The notes under the pieces: generated by a model
Databases searched by the model: none
What the model saw: only the letters and a program-made list of their open reading frames with translations
Told to the model about the DNA's origin: nothing
NCBI RefSeq assembly: GCF_016461715.1
Contig: NZ_JAEMUI010000014.1
Location: forward strand, 62,001 to 126,000
Origin: Marinomonas spartinae
GTDB taxonomy: Bacteria > Pseudomonadota > Gammaproteobacteria > Pseudomonadales > Marinomonadaceae
Direction: 5' to 3'
DNA length: 64,000 bases
In this document: positions 49,161-58,559 of the stretch, piece by piece
Numbering within the stretch: the stretch's first letter is position 1
How the letters are laid out: each line of letters opens with the position of its first letter
Program-made: the position numbers and the translations under genes

Positions 49161-51098
49161 TCAAGCATGCGACCAAAGTTCTTCTGGCAATCCAGAGTTT
49201 CGCTCAATACGCGTTTGAGCCGCCGCCATCACTAGGCTGGCGGCGCCCCACAAGGAAAATTCTTTTCGCGCCCGAGTGATACCAGTGTAAATTAATTCTC
49301 GCGTTAAAACAGGAGAAGGTGTCATCGGCAATAATAGCGAAACCCGTTCAAATTCAGACCCTTGCGATTTATGAACCGTCATGGCAAACACCACTTCAAA
49401 TTCACTCAAACGACTCGGCAGCAACCCTGTAAAGGAGCCGTCCGGTTGCATAAACCAGACCCGTAATCGCTGAGACTCATCCGGCATGCACAAGCCGATG
49501 TCCCCATTAAACAGCCCTAAGCCCGCATCGTTACGCGTGATCATCACCGCTTTTCCTGGGTACCAAACATGGGGATCTAGGACCCGACCTCGTTGATAAA
49601 AATATTGCTCAATGTACTTGTTCACCAGTTCCACACCAAACTCCCCTTGGCGTACGGCAGTGAGTACCTGATAAGAGGAAAACACCTTATACAAGCTCGC
49701 GATATCTTGTTTTTGTCGTACCGCCTCCCAGTAGGCATCATAACCTTTCGCTAAGGCAGCGATATTCGGCTTGGTTTGTCCTTCTTCTGGCACATGCCAG
49801 TGCACATCGGGGTAATTGGCCTGTAAGCACGACAACACCCCTTTGAGATCCCCCGAGTTCATCGACTTCGCCAACTTGCCAATGCCGCTATTCGCATCAA
49901 ACCGGTAGCTTTTTCGCAACAAGGTCAGCGCCCGACTGATTGGCGGTGCGGCGGGGTTTGCAAACTGACTGACATTCTCTGCGGTCAGTTGTGTCAAACG
50001 CGCCGCCCAATCTGGCTGAAAATAAGCAGTCTCGATTCCTAGGGACACGTCCCCCAAAACGCTCCCCGCTTCGACCGATGCCAACTGATCTTTATCACCT
50101 AGTAGAATTAATCTGGCATGGGGTGGCATGGCATCGATCAATTTTGCCATCATAGGCAAATCCACCATGGAGACTTCGTCCACCAGCAATACATCCAAAT
50201 GCAGAGGGTTTTCTTTATGATGCTTAAAGCGACTGCGGCCAAAATCGCTGCCTAACAAGCGGTGCAAAGTACTGGCTTGCTCAGGAATCGCCTGTTTTAT
50301 CTCATGGCTTAATGGCAAGTCCGCTTTAGCGTTAGAGATGGACTCCGTCAAGCGTGCTGCGGCTTTCCCGGTAGGCGCAGCCAATTCAATTCGTAGCGGC
50401 TTACCTTGCGCCGCCGACTGAGCCACTAACAGAGCCAATAATTTTGTGACCGTAGTTGTTTTGCCCGTCCCTGGTCCACCACTGATCACAGAAAAGGGCA
50501 AACTGGCGGCGTTCGCAACAGCGACCTTTTGCCAATTCACCTCTGCGCTTTTCTCGGGAAACAATTGCTCAATCAGTAAGGCATCGGGCTCAAACGGCTC
50601 CGCATTGGACTGTCGTTGTAAATACGCTAACACCTGCTGTTCATACTGAAAGTAACGGTACAAGTACAAACGAGTACCCGCGAGCACCATGGGGCATTCC
50701 GCCCCTTCAGGCACAGAGCCTTTGGTTGATGTCGCGATTAACGCGCTCGACGATAAGGCCTGACACCAAGACGCGAGTGACAGCACATTACATTGCGCTA
50801 ACTCAGCCTGTAGCTGTCCTGCGGTGATGCCCTCTGGTGGCTTTTTCCAAACCTTCGCCAGATCAATACAAATATGTCCTGCCCCTAAAAACGCACTGCA
50901 TAAAGCCCCAGCAACTAGTAACGGATAGTGATCTTCCCCCGCATGTCGTGCCAGCTGTTCTATCCATTGACGATCGATGGGGCGCAAGACGCCACGCTCT
51001 TGCCACAGAGCCAAACCAAGTGTTTGCGGTACATTTTGCTCAGCACTTGTCGTCTCATCCAATGACGCCAATAGGTCTAACTGGTTAAAAGAGTCCAA
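49161..51098 (-). CDS. recD: Exonuclease V alpha subunit RecD
   Basis: A 645-residue helicase (E. coli 608). TTG at 51098 (LDSFNQLDLLASLDETTSAE) is favoured: a full AGGAGG lies 6-7 nt upstream inside recB's last codons, and the next upstream ATG at 51155 lies well inside recB. Walker A is VISGGPGTGKTTTVTKLLA; DVLLVDEVSMVDLPMM is the Walker B; MTVHKSQGSEFERV and YTGITRARK are SF1 motifs V-VI. It is the 5'-3' motor of RecBCD. Overlaps recB by 14 nt. Confidence 0.95.
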   Translation of the reverse strand: MDSFNQLDLLASLDETTSAEQNVPQTLGLALWQERGVLRPIDRQWIEQLARHAGEDHYPLLVAGALCSAFLGAGHICIDLAKVWKKPPEGITAGQLQAELAQCNVLSLASWCQALSSSALIATSTKGSVPEGAECPMVLAGTRLYLYRYFQYEQQVLAYLQRQSNAEPFEPDALLIEQLFPEKSAEVNWQKVAVANAASLPFSVISGGPGTGKTTTVTKLLALLVAQSAAQGKPLRIELAAPTGKAAARLTESISNAKADLPLSHEIKQAIPEQASTLHRLLGSDFGRSRFKHHKENPLHLDVLLVDEVSMVDLPMMAKLIDAMPPHARLILLGDKDQLASVEAGSVLGDVSLGIETAYFQPDWAARLTQLTAENVSQFANPAAPPISRALTLLRKSYRFDANSGIGKLAKSMNSGDLKGVLSCLQANYPDVHWHVPEEGQTKPNIAALAKGYDAYWEAVRQKQDIASLYKVFSSYQVLTAVRQGEFGVELVNKYIEQYFYQRGRVLDPHVWYPGKAVMITRNDAGLGLFNGDIGLCMPDESQRLRVWFMQPDGSFTGLLPSRLSEFEVVFAMTVHKSQGSEFERVSLLLPMTPSPVLTRELIYTGITRARKEFSLWGAASLVMAAAQTRIERNSGLPEELWSHA

Positions 51099-54000
51099 GC
51101 TGCCCCTCCTCTTTTGTCGCCGGTTTACTGAATAACACATCCAGTTCGTCAACATGCTCTCGCGTTAACCGCGTTGTAAAAATGCCAGTATTCGAGCCAG
51201 GCGTCATGCCTCGTAAAAACAGATAGACCACCCCACCAATGTGAGTGTCATAATCGTAATTGGGCAAACGCTGTTTCAGTAAACGATGCAAAGCCAAGGT
51301 ATAAAGCTGATACTGTAAGTCGTAACGATGCTCGGCAATGGCATGCTCCAAGGCATTTGCCTCGTAATCGGTGAAGGCATCACCAAGATGATTCGATTTA
51401 TAATCCAGCACGTAGTAACGCCCCTGCCATTCGAATAACAGGTCAATAAAGCCTTTTAGCATGCCTTTTAGGGGACGATCCTGAATGCTCGGTGCCGACT
51501 GAGAAACCCGATCATAACGTCGCGCAATGCGATCCAATTGCAAAGCATTCATACCGCTGACGGGCATAAAAAACTCCATCTCTTTACGACACTGTTTTGG
51601 CGTTAAGTGGCCAAGGCTCACGCCAGGCATTAGCTCAGTGTTAACCATGTCAGATAGCCAGTCCATCAACACCGCTTGCCACTCTCCGAAACCTTGCCGC
51701 TGAAAATAGTCCGCCATCAAACCTTGGTGGGTCACTTTCAGCAGGTCTTTAAAACTCGGGGCGGAGATCACCTCATGAAGGGCTTTGCCTTCTAGCGTAT
51801 CGTGTAAAAAGGTCCCTGGTTGGGCGCCACGGGGAAAACTAAAGCGATTTTGCACTGGTTCAACTGGCTCATCAGCGATCAGTAAATCCTCTTCAAACAC
51901 ATCGCTTAAGCGGGCCATTTCATCCAAACCGGGTAGGCTTTCATCGTGCTGTTCTTTTGCCTCCACCACCAAGGAAGAGTAACTGCCCACCCACCAATCA
52001 CGCTCAATGCGACCACGAAACTCACGGGCATGGGGGCCACTAACCTCCGCTTGAAGCATTTCAAAGCGCGGCAACTCCGGCGCGTCATCCGGTAAAGTAA
52101 CTAGGGCCATTTGCGCTTGATCTGCTTGGCTCCCTTGATGTTCTTGGGATTCTTGGCATTCTTGAGAGAAGCTCGTGCATAAACGCTCTAGGGTCAATCG
52201 TAAATCCCCCGCCGCCAATGGCTCCCCCTCACACAATAAGGCTCCGACACCGCTCAAATGCACATCGCAAATCGCTTCTCGCTTTTGCGTCGCGCCCTTA
52301 CCAACCTCCATTGCCCCAATAAAACACGCTTCTTTAGATCGCGTCAGCGCCACATAGGCCAAACGAATCTCTGCCGCATACAACTCGGCTTTATGACGCT
52401 CGCTTTCCTCTTCATCAGGGTCAATGGAAATCCACAGTTGTTGCTGATCATCGTGGTAAAGGGCTGACTTGCCTCTGTCTTGAAACGGCGTTAATGCAAA
52501 GGGCAAATAGACAATCGGGTATTCCAAGCCCTTACTCTTATGGATGGTGACAATACGCACCAGCTCCGCATCGGTTTCAAGGCGAATTTTTTGCTCATCG
52601 CTGTCCCCGTTCGGGTTTTGAATCGACAGACGTAAATAACGCAGTACCCCTTCTTTGGAATCCAGTTCGAGGGATTTTTGTTGCAGTTTTTCCGTCAGAT
52701 GCAAAAAGTCCGTTAAACGTCGCTCGCCTCCTACTTGCTCCAACATGGTCGGTGCGAGATCCACGTCTTGCATAAACTCTCGCAACATCGGCAGCAACCC
52801 TTGCTTATCCCATATTTCTAAATACGCTTGAAAAGATTGCACCCACTTTTCGTACACCACATCGTCGTGATTAAGGGTATCCAACGCCTCTAAACTCCAA
52901 CGAACCAAGCCCGTTGCCAGAGCTGAGCGCATTTTCATTTCTTGTCCATTGGAAAGTATCGCCGTCAGCACGATCAATAGCTCCCGCGCTTCCACGGTAT
53001 CAAACACCGAGCCTTTATCACTTAGATAAACACTGGGGATGCCCCGACGGCGCAATGCTTCTTTCAAGGCATTGGCTTGATTAAAATTCGTCACCAAAAG
53101 CGCCACATCTTTTGGCCGTAGCCCTTGGTCACCAATTCGTGTTTGCTGACTTTGTCCTTCAAGTAACAACCCATGTAAATGGGCCGCACAGGATTCCGCC
53201 ATAATGGTACGATATTGCGCGCTGGATACCGGTTCGTCGCTTGGCTGATATAAAAATTGCAACGCCGCTTGAGGTTGACCTTGACGAATAAAGGTCCCCT
53301 TAATGCCCCGATCCTGAACTTGCACAAACGGAATGCCGTTTACCCGAAACGGCTCGTCTTGTGTGGAAAACAAGGCATTCACCGCTTGAATCATTGCTGC
53401 CGACGAGCGGTAATTGGTCGCCAAAGAATACACATTATCGACCCTTCTTTTGGCCGCCAAATAGGTATAGATATCCGCTCCCCGAAACGCATAAATGGCC
53501 TGTTTTGGATCACCAATCATAATCAAGCCAAGTCGGTTATCCTCTGGCGAAGCATCTTTATAAACACTTGAGAAAATCCGATATTGCACGGCGTCGGTAT
53601 CTTGAAACTCATCAATCAGAGCAATAGGATACAAATGGCGAATTCGCTCGGCCAGCTTGCCCGTAGTATCTTGCGCTAATGCCACATCCAACGAGGTCAG
53701 TAAGTCGGTAAACGTCAGCGATTGGGTACTGCGCTTCCATTGCTGCATACGCTCTTTGGTTTTCTCCCACAACTGGGCGAGCAACACGGCTTTCAGCCGC
53801 CCAGACTCTGGGAAGATTTCTCGCAACTGCGCAACATCGCTGAAAAAAGCATGGGCTGGCAATGAACCATTTTTACTTAACCGCGTCGCGTGTTCATGGG
53901 TATCAAACTTTTCTAGACATTTATCCAACTCGAAACGGGATGAATGAGCCCATTGCGTCATGGCCTGAATGTCTTTAGAAGGGTCTTTGCGCCAAAACGT

Positions 54001-54765
54001 CCGTTTAATGCCACTGTTTTCAAGCGCATTAATAATATCTTGGGACTGTTCGCGCCACATTCCCCGTACTATTTCGATAGCCTCTTGGGCCGCCACTAAA
54101 GCCCCTTGCCAGTCGTAATCAGGGGACACCAGTTTGGCGTCAGGCTGGTTCTGCAATAGTGATAAATCTTTTTGTAACGCGTCTGGCGATGACCAAATGG
54201 GCTTAATTAATGCCGCCTTATCATCATCCAGTGGGTAAAATTCACTGCGCCATACATCTTTGACCGCCATAGAAAGGGGCGCTTGCTCGTCTGTTTCGAT
54301 GGTTTGCTGAAACAACATGCGACTTTCAAAAGCATTCTGACTCAACATGCGCTGACAAAAACCGTGAATGGTAAACACCGCCGCCTCATCCATTTGTTTT
54401 TCAGCGTAGAGCAGCTTCTCGATGGCATCGGCTTGCAGCGTAGGGCTCATTTGCTCGATCCAGTCTTTTAAAAAACCATCGTTTGTCTCGTTTTGCATCA
54501 GAGCCTTACGGGCCGTTCGAATCCGCCCACGAATACGCGCTTTTAACTCGGCTGTGGCCGCTTCGGTAAAGGTCACCACCAGAATTTGATCCACTGTCAG
54601 AGGCTTAACTAAGTCCCCTTCCAGCCCAGTGGGCACCAACAAGCGTAAGTACAAATTGGCAATCGTGTAGGTTTTCCCTGTCCCTGCGCTGGCTTCGATC
54701 AAACGCTTGCCATACAAAGGAAAGGTCAACGCATCTAACGCTTGCACAGACGGCATATCGCTCAT
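51085..54765 (-). CDS. recB: Exonuclease V beta subunit RecB
   Basis: A 1226-residue helicase-nuclease (E. coli 1180). ATG 54765 (MSDMPSVQALDALTFPLYGK) overlaps the recC stop as ATGA, with GGAGGGG upstream. Walker A is [33 protein letters not shown] is Walker B; VTIHKSKGLEYPIVYLP is motif V; the nuclease motif is YYVLDYKSNHLGDAF (Asp and Lys). It is the 3'-5' motor and the only nuclease of RecBCD. Confidence 0.97.
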   Translation of the reverse strand: MSDMPSVQALDALTFPLYGKRLIEASAGTGKTYTIANLYLRLLVPTGLEGDLVKPLTVDQILVVTFTEAATAELKARIRGRIRTARKALMQNETNDGFLKDWIEQMSPTLQADAIEKLLYAEKQMDEAAVFTIHGFCQRMLSQNAFESRMLFQQTIETDEQAPLSMAVKDVWRSEFYPLDDDKAALIKPIWSSPDALQKDLSLLQNQPDAKLVSPDYDWQGALVAAQEAIEIVRGMWREQSQDIINALENSGIKRTFWRKDPSKDIQAMTQWAHSSRFELDKCLEKFDTHEHATRLSKNGSLPAHAFFSDVAQLREIFPESGRLKAVLLAQLWEKTKERMQQWKRSTQSLTFTDLLTSLDVALAQDTTGKLAERIRHLYPIALIDEFQDTDAVQYRIFSSVYKDASPEDNRLGLIMIGDPKQAIYAFRGADIYTYLAAKRRVDNVYSLATNYRSSAAMIQAVNALFSTQDEPFRVNGIPFVQVQDRGIKGTFIRQGQPQAALQFLYQPSDEPVSSAQYRTIMAESCAAHLHGLLLEGQSQQTRIGDQGLRPKDVALLVTNFNQANALKEALRRRGIPSVYLSDKGSVFDTVEARELLIVLTAILSNGQEMKMRSALATGLVRWSLEALDTLNHDDVVYEKWVQSFQAYLEIWDKQGLLPMLREFMQDVDLAPTMLEQVGGERRLTDFLHLTEKLQQKSLELDSKEGVLRYLRLSIQNPNGDSDEQKIRLETDAELVRIVTIHKSKGLEYPIVYLPFALTPFQDRGKSALYHDDQQQLWISIDPDEEESERHKAELYAAEIRLAYVALTRSKEACFIGAMEVGKGATQKREAICDVHLSGVGALLCEGEPLAAGDLRLTLERLCTSFSQECQESQEHQGSQADQAQMALVTLPDDAPELPRFEMLQAEVSGPHAREFRGRIERDWWVGSYSSLVVEAKEQHDESLPGLDEMARLSDVFEEDLLIADEPVEPVQNRFSFPRGAQPGTFLHDTLEGKALHEVISAPSFKDLLKVTHQGLMADYFQRQGFGEWQAVLMDWLSDMVNTELMPGVSLGHLTPKQCRKEMEFFMPVSGMNALQLDRIARRYDRVSQSAPSIQDRPLKGMLKGFIDLLFEWQGRYYVLDYKSNHLGDAFTDYEANALEHAIAEHRYDLQYQLYTLALHRLLKQRLPNYDYDTHIGGVVYLFLRGMTPGSNTGIFTTRLTREHVDELDVLFSKPATKEEGQLGLF

Positions 54766-57700
54766 TCCAGCCCCTCCAAATGACGGTGCATGGGCAACCA
54801 GACCTGTTCGCACAAATGCGTAAAGCGTTCTTTTTGCTCCAGCAAAGAAGGGAAATAACGCTGCCAATAGGCATCATCCACTTCACTCTTGGTAAACGCA
54901 CTGCTGCTTTCTTGGTAAAGCTTTACCGCTTGCTCCCAGGCGACTTGTTCGTCCTCCGCCGTTTTCGGAGCACAGTAACTTTTACACCAAGCATCCGCTG
55001 TTTTGGCAGGCAAAGGAATGGGCTCACATAAACCTAACTGCAATAGCTCCAATAATGTATTCAGGTGCCCTGTCGCTTCAGCGGGAGACAACATCATAAA
55101 GCCATATTGCGTCATTTTGCCCGCTTTAGATAAATTAATAAGATGATGTTGCTTGGGGGTGCCCTGAGCGCACAAAGCCAAATGTTCGATCCACGTTTGC
55201 ATTTTCTGATTGGCGGTTAGATCACCAATTCGATAAGATAAACGTGTTGTCGGCGTCGCCAACTTAAGCCACCCTTGCAACTCAAACGATCCTATTTTCA
55301 CACTCACCTCAAGTGGCGAAATGGCCTCTTGGTCAACGCTTTCTTCTAAAACGTAACCCCGTAATACATCAACCAATTGCTGGCACTGTTGGCGATAATG
55401 GGCCAAAGACAAGCGCCCAAACGCCCCATAGGGCAATACACCCGTTAATGGTAAGCGTTTAAAAAAAGTTTCTTCGTCGCCGTTGAGCATCGCTTCTAAC
55501 ATCTCGGATTGCAGCAAATACCCCGACAACCCTTCTAATGCAAAAGGCTCGTCTTCAAATTCCTCTTCCTCTTTGAGAGTTAAAAAGGCTTTGAGTCGTC
55601 TCTGGGTAAAATATCGAGCAGGATTGGCGATAAAACGTGATAACTCCTCCAATGGTAATTCAAGACGAGGTTGCTCCTGTGCCGCCAACGGCGCTAAGGA
55701 CAAAGGCTGACTCTCTTGGGCACGATGCAACAACGCGGGCAGCCACTGCTCGTTAAAGCTGTAAAATCGTGCGTGCTGGCTCCCATCATGGTAATAAAGA
55801 GCGTTAAACGGCTGCAACGGATGCTCAGTCACGAGTTTTTCTAAAAAGGCCGTTTGTGCCTCATCGGGGGGCAATAATTCATCCCCTGCAAACACGCAAC
55901 TTTGTGTCATATATTCCAATAATTCACTCACGAGAATAGAAGGATTTTTCTCGCTGTTATCACGAATGCTTCTTCCAACATAACTTAGATAAAAGCATTC
56001 ACGGGCCGACATCAGCGCCTCAAGAAACAGATATTTGTCGTCCTCACGACGGCTTCGATCACCACTGCGATAATCCCCTACCATCAAATCAAACCCCATA
56101 GGCGCCACACTGCGGGGGTAATCTCCCTCATTCAAGCCTAATACACAAATGACTTTAAATGGCACAGAACGCATAGGCATCAAGGTACAAAAATTCACCC
56201 GTCCCGCCAAAAAGCGTTGCCCACCTTGTGCTTCTTGCAGCATAGGGGACAAGACCTGACGGACCACTTGCTGCTCTAACCGCTCGGTAAAATAGGCATG
56301 CTGCCACTGCAATGTCAGTGTATCTAATTGCTTACTAAGCAAAGTAGGAAACGCATCATCCTCTTCCACCAAGAAGAAGCGTTCGCACAAGTGATACAGG
56401 GTCTCTATCCATTCTTTGGGGGTGAGTGAGTCCATTAATCGACTTTGTGCCTCATTGATGGCCGCTAAAAACTCCGCCAACTTACCCGCAACAGACGCTT
56501 CTAACCCTTCAATATCGCCATAGCTTAAGGTATTTTCCCAAATATGATCGTGTCCCATGGCGTAGCCGAGTAGCATCCGCCGCACCCCATTCAGCCAAGT
56601 GTGAGACTCCTGACGAGGCAAATCATGGCGCTCTGCCGTATGCTTATCCAAGCCCCAGCGAATGCCCACTTCTGTTGCCCATTGGCGTATGCGCTCCAAC
56701 TCATGGGCTTCTAATTCAAACCGTGCCAGAACCGCTGGTACTTCTAACACGCTGATTAATTCGGAAAGTGTAAAGCGGCTTTCGCCTAAGCCAAGCAGAT
56801 ACAAATAGGCATCGACAATGGGGTTTTCCATGCCGCCCGCCTGGTCAATCAAGGCGAAAGGAATATGCTGAGCATGGCCTTTTCTATGGCCACTCTTTTT
56901 TTCGCTACCAAAGACGGCCTTCACAAACGGGCTATAGGTATTCACGTCAGGCAACATGACGATAATGTCTTTCGGTGTCAGCGTCGGATCGCTTTCGAAC
57001 ATATCCAATAGCTGATCATGCAGCACTTCCACTTCACGCAGCGGACTATGACAAACCTGAACTCGCACACTCTTATCGTCAGGCGCAATCACATGGCGAT
57101 AATCTGCGGTTGTTATGTCGTGCTGTCTCTCCTCCTTCGCCCCATGGTTTTCTAGGGTCAACACATCTTGTTGTACCCATTGTAATAAGCCACTTGTTTC
57201 GGCAGATTCATCCGCTTGAGAGGATTGATAATCTTCGAAGACTTCCACCTCACCATCGGCGATGTCTTGTAACTGAGCGATGTAATCACGACCAAGGCGC
57301 CCCCAACTGGCAAGCAGTGGATTGGCCTCCAAGTGCAATGTATCGATACTCAACCCAGGCTTCAGAGTTTGGCGCTTAATCACCCGACCTATGTAATGTT
57401 TATCCACCACGTCGCCCCAGTAAAAACGACAAGGGTTTTGCAGAAAGAGATGAATATCAATCCAACCGGATGACGCGAGCACACGAAGCGACTCCAACGT
57501 ATTCGGCGGCAACGAAGACACACCAAAGATAAAAATACGCGACGGCATGTCTTCTGGTCGTTGGCGAGAACTGGCCGCCTCCGCCAAGGCTTCAATCAAA
57601 TTACCACGGTGATATAAGGACGTTCCGCGCTCCGCTACATCGGCCACCAGATCCCGCCATAAAATCGCTTGCCAAGGTTGCTGCTCAAAGATGGCTTTTA

Positions 57701-58175
57701 GCTCCGGATCTTGCGCTTCCCCGCCTTCCCAAGACTTGATCCAATCCGGACGATACACCAAATATTGGTCGTAAATATCCGCAATGCTACTGCACAACTG
57801 AAAACGACGTACTTGACTGTCGTCCTCTTCGAGATACCAACTAAGGGCCTGAAACTCCTCCTCAGCAAGGCGTCGATCTAACAAACGCATCAAACGCCAA
57901 ACCAAAAAAGGCTTATTAAACTCACTTTGCTCGGGGATATCGGATAAAGTTTGCGCAAAACTTTGCCAAACAAAGGTAGAGGGTAAAGGAAAGGCGATGC
58001 CCGCCGCGATACTATGCAGCTCGGCTAAAAACATCTTCAACCACTGGGCCATGCCAGGGTTTTGCACAAGAATACGCTCATCCTCAAACGGATTGTCCGG
58101 GGGAGACAGCGCGAGAATCTTCGCCAGAAGCACCGCTAAATCTTCAAGACGGTTTCCGGTGTAAAGCTGGAACAT
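54762..58175 (-). CDS. recC: Exonuclease V gamma subunit RecC
   Basis: A 1137-residue protein (E. coli 1122). ATG 58175 (MFQLYTGNRLEDLAVLLAKI), with AGGG upstream. Typical parts: RILVQNPGMAQWLKMFLAEL, PSRIFIFGVSSLPPNTLESL, IPFALIDQAGGMENPIVDAY, VNFCTLMPMRSVPFKVICVL followed by GLNEGDYPR. RecC recognises Chi and holds the complex together. It is the first gene of recC-recB-recD, a compact operon lacking the ptrA gene found between recC and recB in enterics. Confidence 0.97.
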   Translation of the reverse strand: MFQLYTGNRLEDLAVLLAKILALSPPDNPFEDERILVQNPGMAQWLKMFLAELHSIAAGIAFPLPSTFVWQSFAQTLSDIPEQSEFNKPFLVWRLMRLLDRRLAEEEFQALSWYLEEDDSQVRRFQLCSSIADIYDQYLVYRPDWIKSWEGGEAQDPELKAIFEQQPWQAILWRDLVADVAERGTSLYHRGNLIEALAEAASSRQRPEDMPSRIFIFGVSSLPPNTLESLRVLASSGWIDIHLFLQNPCRFYWGDVVDKHYIGRVIKRQTLKPGLSIDTLHLEANPLLASWGRLGRDYIAQLQDIADGEVEVFEDYQSSQADESAETSGLLQWVQQDVLTLENHGAKEERQHDITTADYRHVIAPDDKSVRVQVCHSPLREVEVLHDQLLDMFESDPTLTPKDIIVMLPDVNTYSPFVKAVFGSEKKSGHRKGHAQHIPFALIDQAGGMENPIVDAYLYLLGLGESRFTLSELISVLEVPAVLARFELEAHELERIRQWATEVGIRWGLDKHTAERHDLPRQESHTWLNGVRRMLLGYAMGHDHIWENTLSYGDIEGLEASVAGKLAEFLAAINEAQSRLMDSLTPKEWIETLYHLCERFFLVEEDDAFPTLLSKQLDTLTLQWQHAYFTERLEQQVVRQVLSPMLQEAQGGQRFLAGRVNFCTLMPMRSVPFKVICVLGLNEGDYPRSVAPMGFDLMVGDYRSGDRSRREDDKYLFLEALMSARECFYLSYVGRSIRDNSEKNPSILVSELLEYMTQSCVFAGDELLPPDEAQTAFLEKLVTEHPLQPFNALYYHDGSQHARFYSFNEQWLPALLHRAQESQPLSLAPLAAQEQPRLELPLEELSRFIANPARYFTQRRLKAFLTLKEEEEFEDEPFALEGLSGYLLQSEMLEAMLNGDEETFFKRLPLTGVLPYGAFGRLSLAHYRQQCQQLVDVLRGYVLEESVDQEAISPLEVSVKIGSFELQGWLKLATPTTRLSYRIGDLTANQKMQTWIEHLALCAQGTPKQHHLINLSKAGKMTQYGFMMLSPAEATGHLNTLLELLQLGLCEPIPLPAKTADAWCKSYCAPKTAEDEQVAWEQAVKLYQESSSAFTKSEVDDAYWQRYFPSLLEQKERFTHLCEQVWLPMHRHLEGLE

Positions 58176-58559
58176 GCACAAACCCTTTTTTCAGGAAATA
58201 ACAGTCATTTAACACAAACAACGAAGCGAACAGTATAGAAAAAATCGCCCGACCTTGCGCGCTTTAAAGCAGAAAATTGAGTGTCTATATGGATTGAAGA
58301 AACAGACAGAAATGGCGAAGACCAATTATTGCAAATTTTGACACAGAGGAAAGGGATGTTGAAGGACGCTTCTTTGGGCAATGATACTCATAAGTAAAAA
58401 CGAAAAATGGAGTGCTAAATTAGGCTAGAATGAGCTGCTCAGGGTTGGCCTTCGTCAGCCTGAGCAGCTTGGAGTGTCGTCTTTTGGCTAGTAGCAGACA
58501 TTGAATTAATGTCTAGTACAAGTTAACTGTCCACGGAATTCCTTAAAAGCAGTAGCTTT
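58176..58559. other. Intergenic region between recC and the defence operon
   Basis: About 380 bp without a credible gene. It includes the recC leader and probably its promoter, and a strong hairpin at 58433-58469 (11-bp arms AGCTGCTCAGG / CCTGAGCAGCT with further internal pairing). The hairpin lies about 90 bp beyond the stop of the defence operon but has no T tract. It may mark the boundary of inserted DNA. Confidence 0.5.
58433..58469. repeat. Long imperfect hairpin downstream of the GHKL gene
   Basis: Outer arms AGCTGCTCAGG and CCTGAGCAGCT pair perfectly; inner bases GTTGGC and GTCAGC pair with G-U allowances around a CTTC loop, giving a stem of about 16-17 bp with a small bulge. No U-run. 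Confidence 0.6.

Noticed and set aside
51098..51155. ATG start of recD at 51155
   Set aside because: It lies well inside recB without a ribosome site; TTG 51098 has AGGAGG at good distance.
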